The translations under genes were made by a program, and so were the position numbers. A stretch of 64,000 bases of DNA from Glaciihabitans tibetensis. GTDB lineage: Bacteria; Actinomycetota; Actinomycetes; Actinomycetales; Microbacteriaceae. The notes beneath the pieces were generated by a model, which was not told the DNA's origin, made no database searches, and saw nothing but the letters and a program-made list of their open reading frames with translations. Shown in pieces: positions 15,459-24,912 of the stretch; positions within the stretch are counted from its first letter, which is position 1; each line of letters begins with the position of its first letter. Where the stretch lies: the NCBI RefSeq assembly GCF_003003265.1, contig NZ_PVTL01000012.1:1-64000 (forward strand), in the 5' to 3' direction.

Positions 15459-16909
15459 GAGTCGTTCCTATTATTTTCGAGTGGGATGTCGAGGCGATTA
15501 CGCCACCCGCCGGTGACCAGTGGCCCCGTGGTCAAGTCGGCGCCCACGAGGTCGGCACGTTCCTCCATGCCCGAGATGCCGTAGCCGCGATCACGGTCGG
15601 TACGGGGAGTCACGTTCTTCGAGCCCGCGGTCGACCCCGCGGCAGACCCGACAGAACCGGCAGACCCGACAGACCCGGTCGACCCGGCAGCCGCCCCGGC
15701 GCCGGAACCGGCATCGTTGTCGCTACCGGCATCGTTCTCGACCGTGACTCTCACGACCTCCGCCAGGTACTCGACCCGCACGCGACACCTAGCGCCGGCC
15801 GCGTGCCGTGCCGCGTTCGCGAGCGATTCCTGCACCATGCGGTACCCCGCCGTTTCCGCGAGCGGCCCCAGAACGCGCGGCTCCCCCACGACCGACAGCT
15901 CAACACGCTGCCCGCGCCCGCGCGCCTTGTCCACCAGGTCGGCGATCTTGGCAAGTGACGGAATCGTCGCGGGCTGCCCGCTCGCGCCCCTGCCGGTGCC
16001 GTAGGTGCCGTCGCGGCGGCCGTCGCGGGTGCCGTCGCGGGTGCCGTCGCGGGTGCCGTCGCGGCTGCCGTCGTCCGGGTCGTCGCTCCGCAGCAGCCCG
16101 ACGGTACGGCGCAGATCCGCCAGGGTGGTGCGGGCGTCGCGCTGCACGGTTTTCAGCATGTCCCGTGTGCGGTCCGGGTCGGTGTTGATGAGAGCGGATG
16201 CCGCCTGCGCCCCCACAATGATGCCCGACAGGTGGTGTGCCGCGATATCGTGCAGCTCCCGCGCCATCGCGGTGCGCACCCCCGCGAGCTCCCGTTCGAC
16301 GCTGCGCAGGCGCTCGCGTTCGGCCAGCTCCGCGCGATCCCGAAGCGCCTGCAGCAGCCGTTCCCGGGCGAGCACGTACTCGGCGATCCCGGCCGGCACC
16401 GCGTACTGAATCAGCGGACGCGCCACGACCACCGCCAGGATCACCAGCGGCGCAAAGGCCGCTTCCACCGCCATCGAAACAGCGCTGACGACGGCGGTAA
16501 TCACGCCTCCCGCGCCGATCGTCACGTACCGGGCGCGCCCGTCCCCGCGGCGAACGATCGCGTAGCTGGCCACCATCACGGCCAGGGCGCCGGTGCCGAG
16601 CTCGCCACCGCTGGTGGCGAGCAACGCGGCATCCAGCAGCACCACCAGGGCGAAGACCGGTGTCGGCGCCCGGTGCCGAAAGACGAGCGCGAGCGCCTGC
16701 AGCGCAACGAACCCGGCATGCACGAGCGGTGGCACCACGCCGTGGGTCGGCTCGGCGGCGAAGTCAGTGATGTCGGCGACCGCGACCCCCTCGACCAGGT
16801 CCACTCCGATGTACCCGACGGCGAGCGCGAGAACGACGATCGGCGGCACCGCGGCACGAAGCCGTGATGCCGCCGAAGGCGATCCGGAGTCAGCAGTCAC
16901 AACAGGCAT
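15455..16909 (-). CDS. NarL-partner sensor histidine kinase with repeat-expanded linkers
   Basis: A 484-residue kinase with about five or six N-terminal membrane spans, a HisKA_3 domain with MARELHDIAAHHLSGII, and a HATPase domain with ESLANAARHA and GYGISGMEERA boxes. Two in-frame tandem repeats interrupt it: an RDGT array (DNA about 16008-16072) between the dimerisation and ATPase domains and a Gly/Ser/Ala array (about 15640-15720) in the region of the ATP lid. ATG 16909 is chosen because the upstream 30 residues are out of character. It is co-translated with the regulator at 14742. Confidence 0.88.
   Translation of the reverse strand: MPVVTADSGSPSAASRLRAAVPPIVVLALAVGYIGVDLVEGVAVADITDFAAEPTHGVVPPLVHAGFVALQALALVFRHRAPTPVFALVVLLDAALLATSGGELGTGALAVMVASYAIVRRGDGRARYVTIGAGGVITAVVSAVSMAVEAAFAPLVILAVVVARPLIQYAVPAGIAEYVLARERLLQALRDRAELAERERLRSVERELAGVRTAMARELHDIAAHHLSGIIVGAQAASALINTDPDRTRDMLKTVQRDARTTLADLRRTVGLLRSDDPDDGSRDGTRDGTRDGTRDGRRDGTYGTGRGASGQPATIPSLAKIADLVDKARGRGQRVELSVVGEPRVLGPLAETAGYRMVQESLANAARHAAGARCRVRVEYLAEVVRVTVENDAGSDNDAGSGAGAAAGSTGSVGSAGSVGSAAGSTAGSKNVTPRTDRDRGYGISGMEERADLVGADLTTGPLVTGGWRNRLDIPLENNRNDS
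16008..16072. repeat. 12-bp tandem repeat in the kinase linker
   Basis: About five copies of a GTCGCGGGTGCC-like unit, reading Arg-Asp-Gly-Thr on the minus strand. The period is a multiple of 3, so copy-number change keeps the frame and alters the distance between the dimerisation and ATPase domains. Confidence 0.8.
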
Positions 16910-16928
16910 GCTCCGAGTCAACCACGCG

Positions 16929-18176
16929 TCACTTGTCGCACAACGTCTCGTCGAGCGCGTCCACGACGATCTGGTACTGCTCCAGCAGCTTCTCCTCATC
17001 CGTCTGGTCCACGACCGCCCACGGCAGCGCGGTCACGGCGATGGTGACCGCCGTGCCATCCGGACCCACGGCGTTGCGAGTCTGGGTTCCGGGAATATCC
17101 CCACCGAGCCCCCACGCCACCCCGCCGCAACTGAGCGGATAGCTCTGCAACCCGAGCCCGTAGGTCGCCTCCGGCCACAGCTCGTCGCCCGCCGGAACGG
17201 TGGTCTGCATCTCCGCGAGCTGTTCGTCCTCAAGCAGCGAACCGTCGAGCAGCCCCTGCATAAACCGGTTCAGGTCGCTCGGCTACGCCACGATCGCCCC
17301 GGCCGACCACGCAAACGACGGGTCCATCGAGGTGATGTCGCGCAGCTCGCCGGCCTCATCGAGGTGATACCCCCGCGGGTGATCGCCGCGCAGCGCCATC
17401 TCCCCGGGTACGGGCAGATACGTGTGGCGGAGCCCCAGTGGCTCGACGATCCGGGCATCCACCTGCTCATATAAAGGACGTTCCGTCACCCGCTCGATCA
17501 GCAGCCCCAGCGTGAGGTAGTTCGTATTGCTGTACTCCCACCTCTCCCCGGGCGCGAAGACGGCGGGCTTCTCCAGCGCCACGTCGAGCATGTCGCGCGG
17601 CGAGATATACGTCTCCTGCACGCCAAACGCGTCGGCCGCGACCTGGTCAGCGTATTCCGGCAGCCCACTGGTGTGCTGCAGCAGCTGCCGCACCGTGATC
17701 ACCGTGCCGTCAACGCCATCGCCCGCCACCAGTCCGGGAAGGTACGTGTCGATCGGCTCGTCGAGCGCAACCAGCCCCTCCTCGACGAGCTGCAGCACAA
17801 TCGTGGCGACGAACATCTTGGTGTTGCTCGCGATGCGCACCTCGCCGTCCGCGGTGGCCTTCGTCCCCTCCTCGATATTGTCCTCGCCGACCGCAACATC
17901 GACGTGGTCGCCGCCTGCCTCGGTGACGGATGCCAGCGCCGCCGGGTACCCCGCATCGACCAGGCTCTGCATGCGCTCCTCGAGCGGGGTCGGTGCGGAG
18001 CCGAACGCGTCGGTGCGGCTCCAGGCGCCAAACGCCACGGCCCCGACGGTCAGTGCAGCCGCGGTCGAGATGGCGATGATGCTCAGTCTCTTGCGTCCTG
18101 GTGATGCGGGCGTGGTGCTTGAAGGCGTGGTGTTTGAAGGTGTGGCGGATGTCTCGTGCGCACGGTCGTGATTCAT
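16929..18176 (-). pseudogene. Serine hydrolase (beta-lactamase / D-Ala-D-Ala carboxypeptidase family) with one premature stop
   Basis: The reading frame runs from ATG 18176 (AAAGGA upstream) to 16929 and is interrupted only by a TAG at 17283-17285; the same frame continues without a shift as PSDLNRFMQGLL. The protein has an N-terminal membrane anchor, an SNTK (SxxK) motif, a YSNTNY (YxN) motif and a DACDA-like tail. Alignment logic suggests Ser (TCG) at the TAG position, a single-base change. The product would lose its last 120 residues. It lies within an ABC-exporter/two-component gene group, so it may once have been part of a cell-wall stress response. Confidence 0.75.
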
Positions 18177-18243
18177 CTCGAGTCCTTTCGTGGGGCCAGA
18201 ACGGCCCGGTTGGGTGAGTCCCGGTTGGGTGAGTATTGAGGGC

Positions 18244-18810
18244 TCACACATCGCGGCGACGCAAAGCCACCCCGGCCGCAGCAAGGTCGACGCCCGTGAG
18301 CGCGATGAGCACCCCGCCCGCGAGGGGCAGTGACAGCCCCGACGCGCCCGTCCCAATCACGGACGTGGCCAGCGACAGCGGAAGCAGCTCCGCCCACACC
18401 GGCAGCACCCCCGTGACCAGCTGCGCGACCGACGGCTCCACCACGAGCGGGGTGCCGGTGAGCACAAGGGTGGCGAGCAGTGCCGCGAGGCTGACCACGG
18501 CGAAGACCACTCCGGTAAGCAGGCCGACGATCCCCATCGCGGCCGCCTTCGCCGTCAGGATCCGTCCGCGCCGAGGCTGGGCGAGCGCGGTGGTGACGAT
18601 GCCGCCGAAACGGTAGTCGCTGGTTCCCGCGAGCACGCCCAGCAGAACGATCGTTATGACCGCGATCCCGATCGATCCCCCGCCGCTGGCTGTGCCAAGC
18701 GGATTGAGCGCGCTAAGTTGGCCGGACGCGGTGCTCAGGTCGAGCGTCGGAAAGTCGTCACCCAACGCGGCCGCGCCGGGCCCGATCTGTCCGGAGGCGA
18801 GTGCCGGCAT
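18244..18810 (-). CDS. ABC-2 type permease, N-terminally truncated
   Basis: A 188-residue membrane protein with four to five spans. It retains the typical ABC-2 permease segment LGVLAGTSDYRFGGIVTTALAQPRRGRILTAK and the following spans. Full-length relatives begin 40-60 residues earlier with a first membrane helix after an ExxK-like start; here the frame upstream runs into the ATPase gene without such a helix. A deletion fusing the two genes' junction is the simplest reading. GTG 18813 or ATG 18810 is the first usable start, with no clear ribosome-binding site. Partner ATPase is at 18821. Confidence 0.7.
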   Translation of the reverse strand: MPALASGQIGPGAAALGDDFPTLDLSTASGQLSALNPLGTASGGGSIGIAVITIVLLGVLAGTSDYRFGGIVTTALAQPRRGRILTAKAAAMGIVGLLTGVVFAVVSLAALLATLVLTGTPLVVEPSVAQLVTGVLPVWAELLPLSLATSVIGTGASGLSLPLAGGVLIALTGVDLAAAGVALRRRDV

Positions 18811-18820
18811 CACAGGATCA

Positions 18821-19555
18821 TCAGCGCACCGCCGATCCGGCGCCGGTGAGCTCGAGGTAGAACCGCTCGAGATCGCCGTCGTTCGCATCCAGGGCATCCG
18901 CCAGGGGCAGATCCGCGACGACGCGTCCGGCCTGCATGATGACGATGTCGTCGGCGATCTGGCTGACATCGGACAGCACATGGGACGACAGCAGCACCGC
19001 TCCGCCCCCGTCGGCGAAAGCGCGGATCCGCTGGCGCAGCCAGCGCATCCCGGCCGGATCGAGGCCGTTGGCCGGCTCGTCCAGCACCAGGATCCGCGGC
19101 GCACCCAACAGCGCCGTCGCAATGGCGATGCGCTGACGCATCCCGAGCGAGTACCCCGAGATCGGGCGGTCCGCGGCAGCGGTCAGATCCACCTCGGCGA
19201 GCACTTTGTCGACCCTGCCGGCGCCCACCCGCGCCTGGGCGGCCGCAACGCGCAGGTGCTGCCGTCCGGACCGTCCCGGATGCAGCCCTCCCGCGTCCAA
19301 CACCGCCCCGACAACACTGAGCGGATCCGTCAGCTCCGCGTACGGGTTCCCGTGGATGAGCGCGGTCCCGCTGTCAGGAGCGACCAGGCCCAACAGCATC
19401 CTGATCGTGGTGGTCTTGCCCGCGCCATTTGGCCCAAGCAGTCCGACCACGCGCCCGCTCGACACGGGGAAGCTGACATCCTCGACTGCAGCGCCGCCGG
19501 CAAACTGCTTCCGGAGATCCCGCGCCTCAATGGCTGGTGATGTGAAATTCGTCAT
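18821..19555 (-). CDS. ABC transporter ATP-binding protein (exporter type)
   Basis: A 244-residue ATPase with Walker A GPNGAGKTTT, Q-loop region, signature YSLGMRQRIAIA, Walker B ILVLDEPANGLDP and switch His in LLSSHVLSD. It resembles the bacitracin/antibiotic ABC-2 exporters (DrrA/BcrA-like) common beside two-component systems. It is the first gene of the minus-strand group ATPase-permease-hydrolase-kinase-regulator (19555 to 14742). With the permease truncated, transport by this pair is doubtful. Confidence 0.9.
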   Translation of the reverse strand: MTNFTSPAIEARDLRKQFAGGAAVEDVSFPVSSGRVVGLLGPNGAGKTTTIRMLLGLVAPDSGTALIHGNPYAELTDPLSVVGAVLDAGGLHPGRSGRQHLRVAAAQARVGAGRVDKVLAEVDLTAAADRPISGYSLGMRQRIAIATALLGAPRILVLDEPANGLDPAGMRWLRQRIRAFADGGGAVLLSSHVLSDVSQIADDIVIMQAGRVVADLPLADALDANDGDLERFYLELTGAGSAVR

Positions 19556-19857
19556 GTTCCAATCGTGACGAACGCCCCCTCACCGCACCCCCGCCTCGCG
19601 GACGGTCATCCCTCGCCAGAGGGCCAGCGTCCGGACGCGACAAAGCGAATGAAACGAGTCAGCGCCAACCACATCCTGGGCTCCCAAGACGGTAGTTCAG
19701 TGTGCCTCAGCGATTATCGGGCTCGCTTCCGGTTCCGGCTCTCGACCGCCTTGCATAGCAGGCGGAGGAACAGGTACGCCAACGCGATAGGAGCTGAGGA
19801 ACGGCGTCCCGCGCTGTCAAGTTCTTGTTTGTAGCCGACGTCGGCTTGCCAGGAGAG
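19556..19857. other. Gene-free region upstream of the ABC ATPase
   Basis: About 300 bp between the ATPase start and the SGNH gene's end. It should hold the ATPase promoter; I see no operator, tRNA or repeat. Confidence 0.45.
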
Positions 19858-20652
19858 CTAGTCCGTTGCTACCGCCGCCTCAACGATCGACACGAGATGG
19901 TGCGCGACTTTCTGGTGTCCGACGAGGTTGGGGTGGTATCCGTCAACGAAATCCGTTTCGAGTTCCAGCCACCCCTCGGCATTGCCGTCTACCCACTGGA
20001 TATCGTTAGACGCGGCCGCCGCGCTAACACCCGATCGCGAGGAACTCAGTTCGGTTTCGTCGGCAGCGGGTGAGTCGATCACGCCCACGGCAATGATCTT
20101 TGCATCGGGGAGCGCCGCGCGAATCTGGGCAAATAGCGCGGATGCTGCTTCCTGAATCTGGATCGTGGTGTAGCGGTAGTCGTTGCTGCTACCTTGCACC
20201 ACCACCACATCGGGTGCGAACGCAATGAGTTCAGCGGCTCGCGCAGAGAAGGGCTTCTCTGCCGTCGTCGTGTTCTCCTGCAGGTAGCCGGTACCGCCGC
20301 CGGGGAGGATAAGGTACGACCACCCTAATTCTTTCGCAGCGATACCCGCATAGCTGTTGTCGCGACCGCCGCCTGCCCCCGCTCCGCCGGCCCATGAGTC
20401 ACCGATGAAACCAATTTTCTGCGGCTGCAGCGTCTCCTCCCCGGTCGGCGAGGCTATGGGAGCGGTGTTCGCCGACTCGACCGCGATCGCTTTAGCGCGC
20501 TGGTTGTTGACGTACGCGAGTCCGCCTACGCTGACGAGAGCCAAGACCAGCGCCGAGAATAGCAGGACCCAAGCATTGCGTTGAGGTCGATTGCGACGTC
20601 TCTTGCGTGAACCACCGCGTGATCGAGGGCTGGATAAACGGCCGGAGGACAT
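19858..20652 (-). CDS. Membrane-anchored SGNH hydrolase
   Basis: A 264-residue protein with a very basic N-terminus, one membrane span (about 28-48) and an extracytoplasmic SGNH esterase domain: block I GFIGDSWAGG, block III QGSSNDYRY and block V DGYHPN with the catalytic Asp-His pair. Such enzymes remove or transfer acyl groups on surface glycans. A 26-nt sequence before its ATG is closely matched before the second SGNH gene (start 24683), linking the two. Its likely substrate is the polysaccharide made by the locus further right; that is inferred. Confidence 0.85.
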   Translation of the reverse strand: MSSGRLSSPRSRGGSRKRRRNRPQRNAWVLLFSALVLALVSVGGLAYVNNQRAKAIAVESANTAPIASPTGEETLQPQKIGFIGDSWAGGAGAGGGRDNSYAGIAAKELGWSYLILPGGGTGYLQENTTTAEKPFSARAAELIAFAPDVVVVQGSSNDYRYTTIQIQEAASALFAQIRAALPDAKIIAVGVIDSPAADETELSSSRSGVSAAAASNDIQWVDGNAEGWLELETDFVDGYHPNLVGHQKVAHHLVSIVEAAVATD

Positions 20653-20658
20653 TAATGT

Positions 20659-20684
20659 TCCTAGACTGCACCCGGGGTCTGGGG
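20659..20684 (-). promoter_or_regulatory. Conserved 26-nt leader of the SGNH genes (copy 1)
   Basis: Reads ACTGCACCCGGGGTCTGGGG at its core on the plus strand and lies 6 nt upstream of ATG 20652. The copy at 24691-24716 matches at about 20 of 24 aligned positions and lies 7 nt before ATG 24683. The 3' end contributes an AGGA ribosome-binding site. Confidence 0.5.
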
Positions 20685-20859
20685 ATGCGTTTATGAACTT
20701 ATCTCACCGGCGCGGTTACCCGGTGGCCCCCATTCGGGAAACTCAGTCAAATCCCGCCCAGCGGCGCGATAAAGGTTTGGGGTCCGGGTGCTAGATCGGA
20801 GTAGACGACGGCCGGCGGAGCCAACCACGCATGCTTGAAGGACACATGTTAGCGGCGGC
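20685..20859. other. Gene-free junction before the insertion-sequence cluster
   Basis: No ORF or tRNA is supportable. The stretch separates the SGNH promoter from the left boundary of the IS30 remnant, which I place near 20860-20880 where TGTTGCAATG (minus strand) resembles an IS30-type terminus. Confidence 0.4.
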
Positions 20860-22149
20860 GATTTCGAGTAGTCATTGCAACACTACGGTGATTTTGCCGA
20901 TTGGTTTGCGGCCCCGATGATGAGGTCTCCCTCCCAACGCCCGGGCACGGCACGGCCTTCGATCTCGGGCGGGCGGTCGGCGATCATGATCATGATAATA
21001 GGATCAGCAAACCGCGGCCGGCTCGCGTGGCCGGTGTTCTGGGGTTTGCGGCGGTGCTGCCAGTGCGCAATGCCGCCTGAATCTCTTTCTTCAGCCCGCC
21101 CCGCGACTGCAGGTAGAGGGCTTCCAATTGTCTCGGGCGACATAGGCATCTTCTGATCGTCCGGATATTCCTCGATCCCAGCGTGACAGATTTGCCCGGG
21201 AGACCAGCGGATCTGCACCTTCTCCTGCACGTACTCGCGTAACCGTGAGCCCTCAACGAGTTTGATCTCTTTCGGCCGGGGTCGCCGCTCGGCGGCAGCG
21301 CAGTGCGCGGCGTAGGGCTCGTAGGAACCGGTGTCGGCTTGGTTTCGGCGCAGCTCCCGTCTGATCGTTGACGGAGACCGCAACATGGCCTGCGCAATAG
21401 ACCGGATCGATGATCCGGTGGCGGATAGGTCACGGATCTTCGCCCTGTCGATCAGCGACAAGTACCGAGCTGCCTCTCCACCAGGGGAAGCAGCAGGCGT
21501 TGACGGGCTTCGCTGAGTACAGGCACCTCCTTGTTGTTGTCGAGAATGCGCCCGTCCGGGTAGACGCGGCGGTTATCAGCGGGTTAGATACCTTGGCCCC
21601 AGTCGATCGCCGTGCGAATATGCAGGCCGGTGAGCTGAGCTTGTTCGATGCGCGGAATACCGGATTCTCGGAGTCGGAATTACTCCACACGTCGGGCCCG
21701 GCTGTGTTTCTTGGCATCGATGCCAGCATCGACGAGCCACTTGTAGCAGGTGGCGGGATGAAGGCCCGAAGCGCGAGCGGCGAGGTGTCTCGCCCCGGGT
21801 TTAATGGAGGTTCTTGATCCTTTGGAAGGTTAAGAATCATGGCCAACAAGAAATACCCCGACGAACTCAAAGACCGTGCCGTGCGTCTCGTGCTCGCCGC
21901 CCGCGACGAGCCCGGCGGACGCCGCGGAGCCTGCGCCCGCGTCGCTCAACAACTCGGTCTGTCACCCGACTCGTTACGTAAATGGGTCGCCCAAGCCGAG
22001 ATTGACCGTGGTGTGCGTCCCGGCACGACGACCGATGACGCGACCCGCCTGGCAGAGCTCGAGCGCGAGGTGCGGGAGTTGCGTCGCGCGAACGCAATTC
22101 TGAAGAGCGCGTCGGCTTTCTTCGCGGCGGAGCTCGCCCCCCCTCGATC

Positions 22150-23049
<900 letters not shown>

Positions 23050-23247
23050 AACGGGCATAACCGAGCCTCCACAAAACCCGGGGCTTGACAAGGCTCACTT
23101 TTCCGAGGCGCTCAAACGCCTCGAGGAACTGGGCCTTCTCGGCCTCCCGGTAAACCCTCCGCGGCGCGGGCGTGATTGGTGTTTCGGGCGTGCTTTCAAC
23201 AACTTTCAAGGTGAAGAGTGTTGCGACGTTCACTAGAACCCAACCCA

Positions 23248-23325
23248 TGAGTTGGCAGTTTCCGTGGCCACCAGCTGGCAATTCTGCTGGCCGCCTACGG
23301 GCAGTTCCAATTGGACATTGACACA
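23248..23325. repeat. Three ~23-25-bp direct repeats, possible IS21-type terminus
   Basis: On the minus strand, units with a GGCCA-like start and a GAAnTGCCA core recur at 23-25-nt spacing, ending at a TGTCAATGTCC sequence near 23325. Multiple terminal repeats of this kind are known at IS21-family ends. No istA or istB remnant is seen, so this may be a solo end. Confidence 0.45.
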
Positions 23326-23945
23326 CGGATTCGCGATTGTCTGCGATAGTTGCGAAACCCCAGGGCGCCAAAACGTATCGCGATAGATCGAACTGCTTCG
23401 AACGTGGCACAACGTGACCGGGCTGAAGAAGAATTGGAGCCGTTTCGCGCTGTCGGACTTCGTGCTACTCCGCAATCAGCGCGGGGCCCTGCGTCGACAA
23501 GAATCGAACGAGATACTTGGGCTGCAGTGCATAGTGCCCTGCCTGATGCTCTCGATATCAGACTCCCGGACCTCAATGCCCGGTGCGGATGGAGCAGACA
23601 CACGCTTACGTGCTGATCGCGTCTGGCGGCCTGGACTCGAGGTCTATATGGGCAAAAGGATCACGGCCGAACGATCTCGGGTCCGGTAGGCGAATGTGGT
23701 CGCCTAGGACCCGTGAAAGGATGTCTGGCACAAGCACTCGCCAGGCATGCCATCACCGGATTCTATAGAGGACAATATGACCTCGCACGCTGCCGCTCGC
23801 GGTCGCAGCCCCATCCGCTGTGCGATGGCGACAGATAGTCGAGAGCGGGGCATACCCGCTTCGTGGCCACACTCTGGGCAGGTACGAGGAACACCGCTGC
23901 CGGTGGACTCTTGCTTTGGTGGCGCTGATTGGAGATTCCTGATGG
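23326..23945. other. Gene-poor island beside the IS cluster
   Basis: About 620 bp without a supportable gene. Short ORFs on both strands lack homology signals; one on the minus strand (23704-23949) contains a CPECG pair but overlaps the end of the SGNH gene. The mosaic composition suggests remnants of older insertions. Confidence 0.45.
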
Positions 23946-24683
23946 TCACGGGAGTGGGTTCGCTTTCAACCAGTCGGTTGCGGCCTCCGCCATGATCCGG
24001 CTTGCCTCCGGACTCGGGTGAATTCCATCGGGAGAGAAGCCAGGCTCGTAGTGCCCGTCGCTGTCAGCGATCTCGGGCCAGTAGTCGATGACAAAAGCAG
24101 AGTTAATTGAAGCCCATTCTGTGATTTGCGCGTTCATCGCGATGGTTTCTGCGGGATAGATATCGCTCGGAGGCAGCGTGCCGAACACCGCTCGAATCCC
24201 CTCTCCTTCCAATTCAGTACGGATCGCGTCGAGGTTGTTGATGGTCTCGGAATCGGCACCCGTGATGATGTCATTGGCTCCCGCGAGGATGAGCACCTGA
24301 CGCGGGGACAGCGCAATAGCGTCCGGTACCCGGGCGAGCACCTGCGCGGAAGTGTCCCGACGAATCCCGAGGTTAGCGACGTATGTGATAGGTGAATCGT
24401 CTTTGCAGCCAAGGATGTCGAAGTAGGAGTTATTGGCCCCGACGTTGACCAACGCGTTTGTGTTCCCCGCTGTGATCGAATCGCCCATGCCCACAGTCGC
24501 GTTCGCATTATCGGAAGTGCCACCCGCGATGAAGCATTCACGGTACTTCGTGACCGCAGCGACAGCCTCGCGTGCCGCGCCGCCCGGGGCGGCTATCGCG
24601 ACACCAAACAGGACTAGGGCTGCTAGTACGACAGCAAGGGTGATCAACTTACGCCGACTTAGGCGCGCAGTGCTGCGAGTCAT
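23946..24683 (-). CDS. Secreted or membrane-anchored SGNH hydrolase, second copy
   Basis: A 245-residue protein with a basic N-terminus and one hydrophobic segment (signal peptide or anchor), then an SGNH domain: block I GMGDSITAG, block III LILAGANDI and block V SPDGIHPS. ATG 24683 is preferred to GTG 24719 because the conserved 26-nt leader seen before the other SGNH gene (20652) then sits at the same distance. It is divergent from an acyltransferase-3 gene, a usual pairing for O-acylation of surface glycans. Confidence 0.83.
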   Translation of the reverse strand: MTRSTARLSRRKLITLAVVLAALVLFGVAIAAPGGAAREAVAAVTKYRECFIAGGTSDNANATVGMGDSITAGNTNALVNVGANNSYFDILGCKDDSPITYVANLGIRRDTSAQVLARVPDAIALSPRQVLILAGANDIITGADSETINNLDAIRTELEGEGIRAVFGTLPPSDIYPAETIAMNAQITEWASINSAFVIDYWPEIADSDGHYEPGFSPDGIHPSPEASRIMAEAATDWLKANPLP

Positions 24684-24690
24684 CGCGAGG

Positions 24691-24716
24691 TCCGAACTGC
24701 GCCCAGGGTCTAGGGG
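24691..24716 (-). promoter_or_regulatory. Conserved 26-nt leader of the SGNH genes (copy 2)
   Basis: Core ACTGCGCCCAGGGTCTAGGG on the plus strand, matching the copy at 20659-20684. Its fixed distance to the ATG suggests a shared untranslated-region or promoter element. Confidence 0.5.
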
Positions 24717-24912
24717 CACTTACTGAGCATATCTCCGCTAACGTCCTCCTAAAAGGGGACCCTCGGCCCCATTTCGGGGCAGAGGGCGAGCCACTCGATC
24801 AGTGATGTGCGCGCGGCCTCCATTCGACAACATCGAAGCAACCTCCGAGATCTGCGGTTCGCGATCGAGGTTCACGCGTGGTCCGTCCGATAGGCTCGCC
24901 CCGGGGGTAAAC

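Noticed and set aside
23400..23600. Possible tRNA around GACAAGAATCGAACGAG
   Set aside because: A T-arm-like sequence is present but no acceptor stem or anticodon arm can be folded around it.
23704..23949. 81-codon minus-strand ORF with a CPECG pair
   Set aside because: Overlaps the end of the SGNH gene, no second zinc-ligand pair and no homology signal; left as intergenic.
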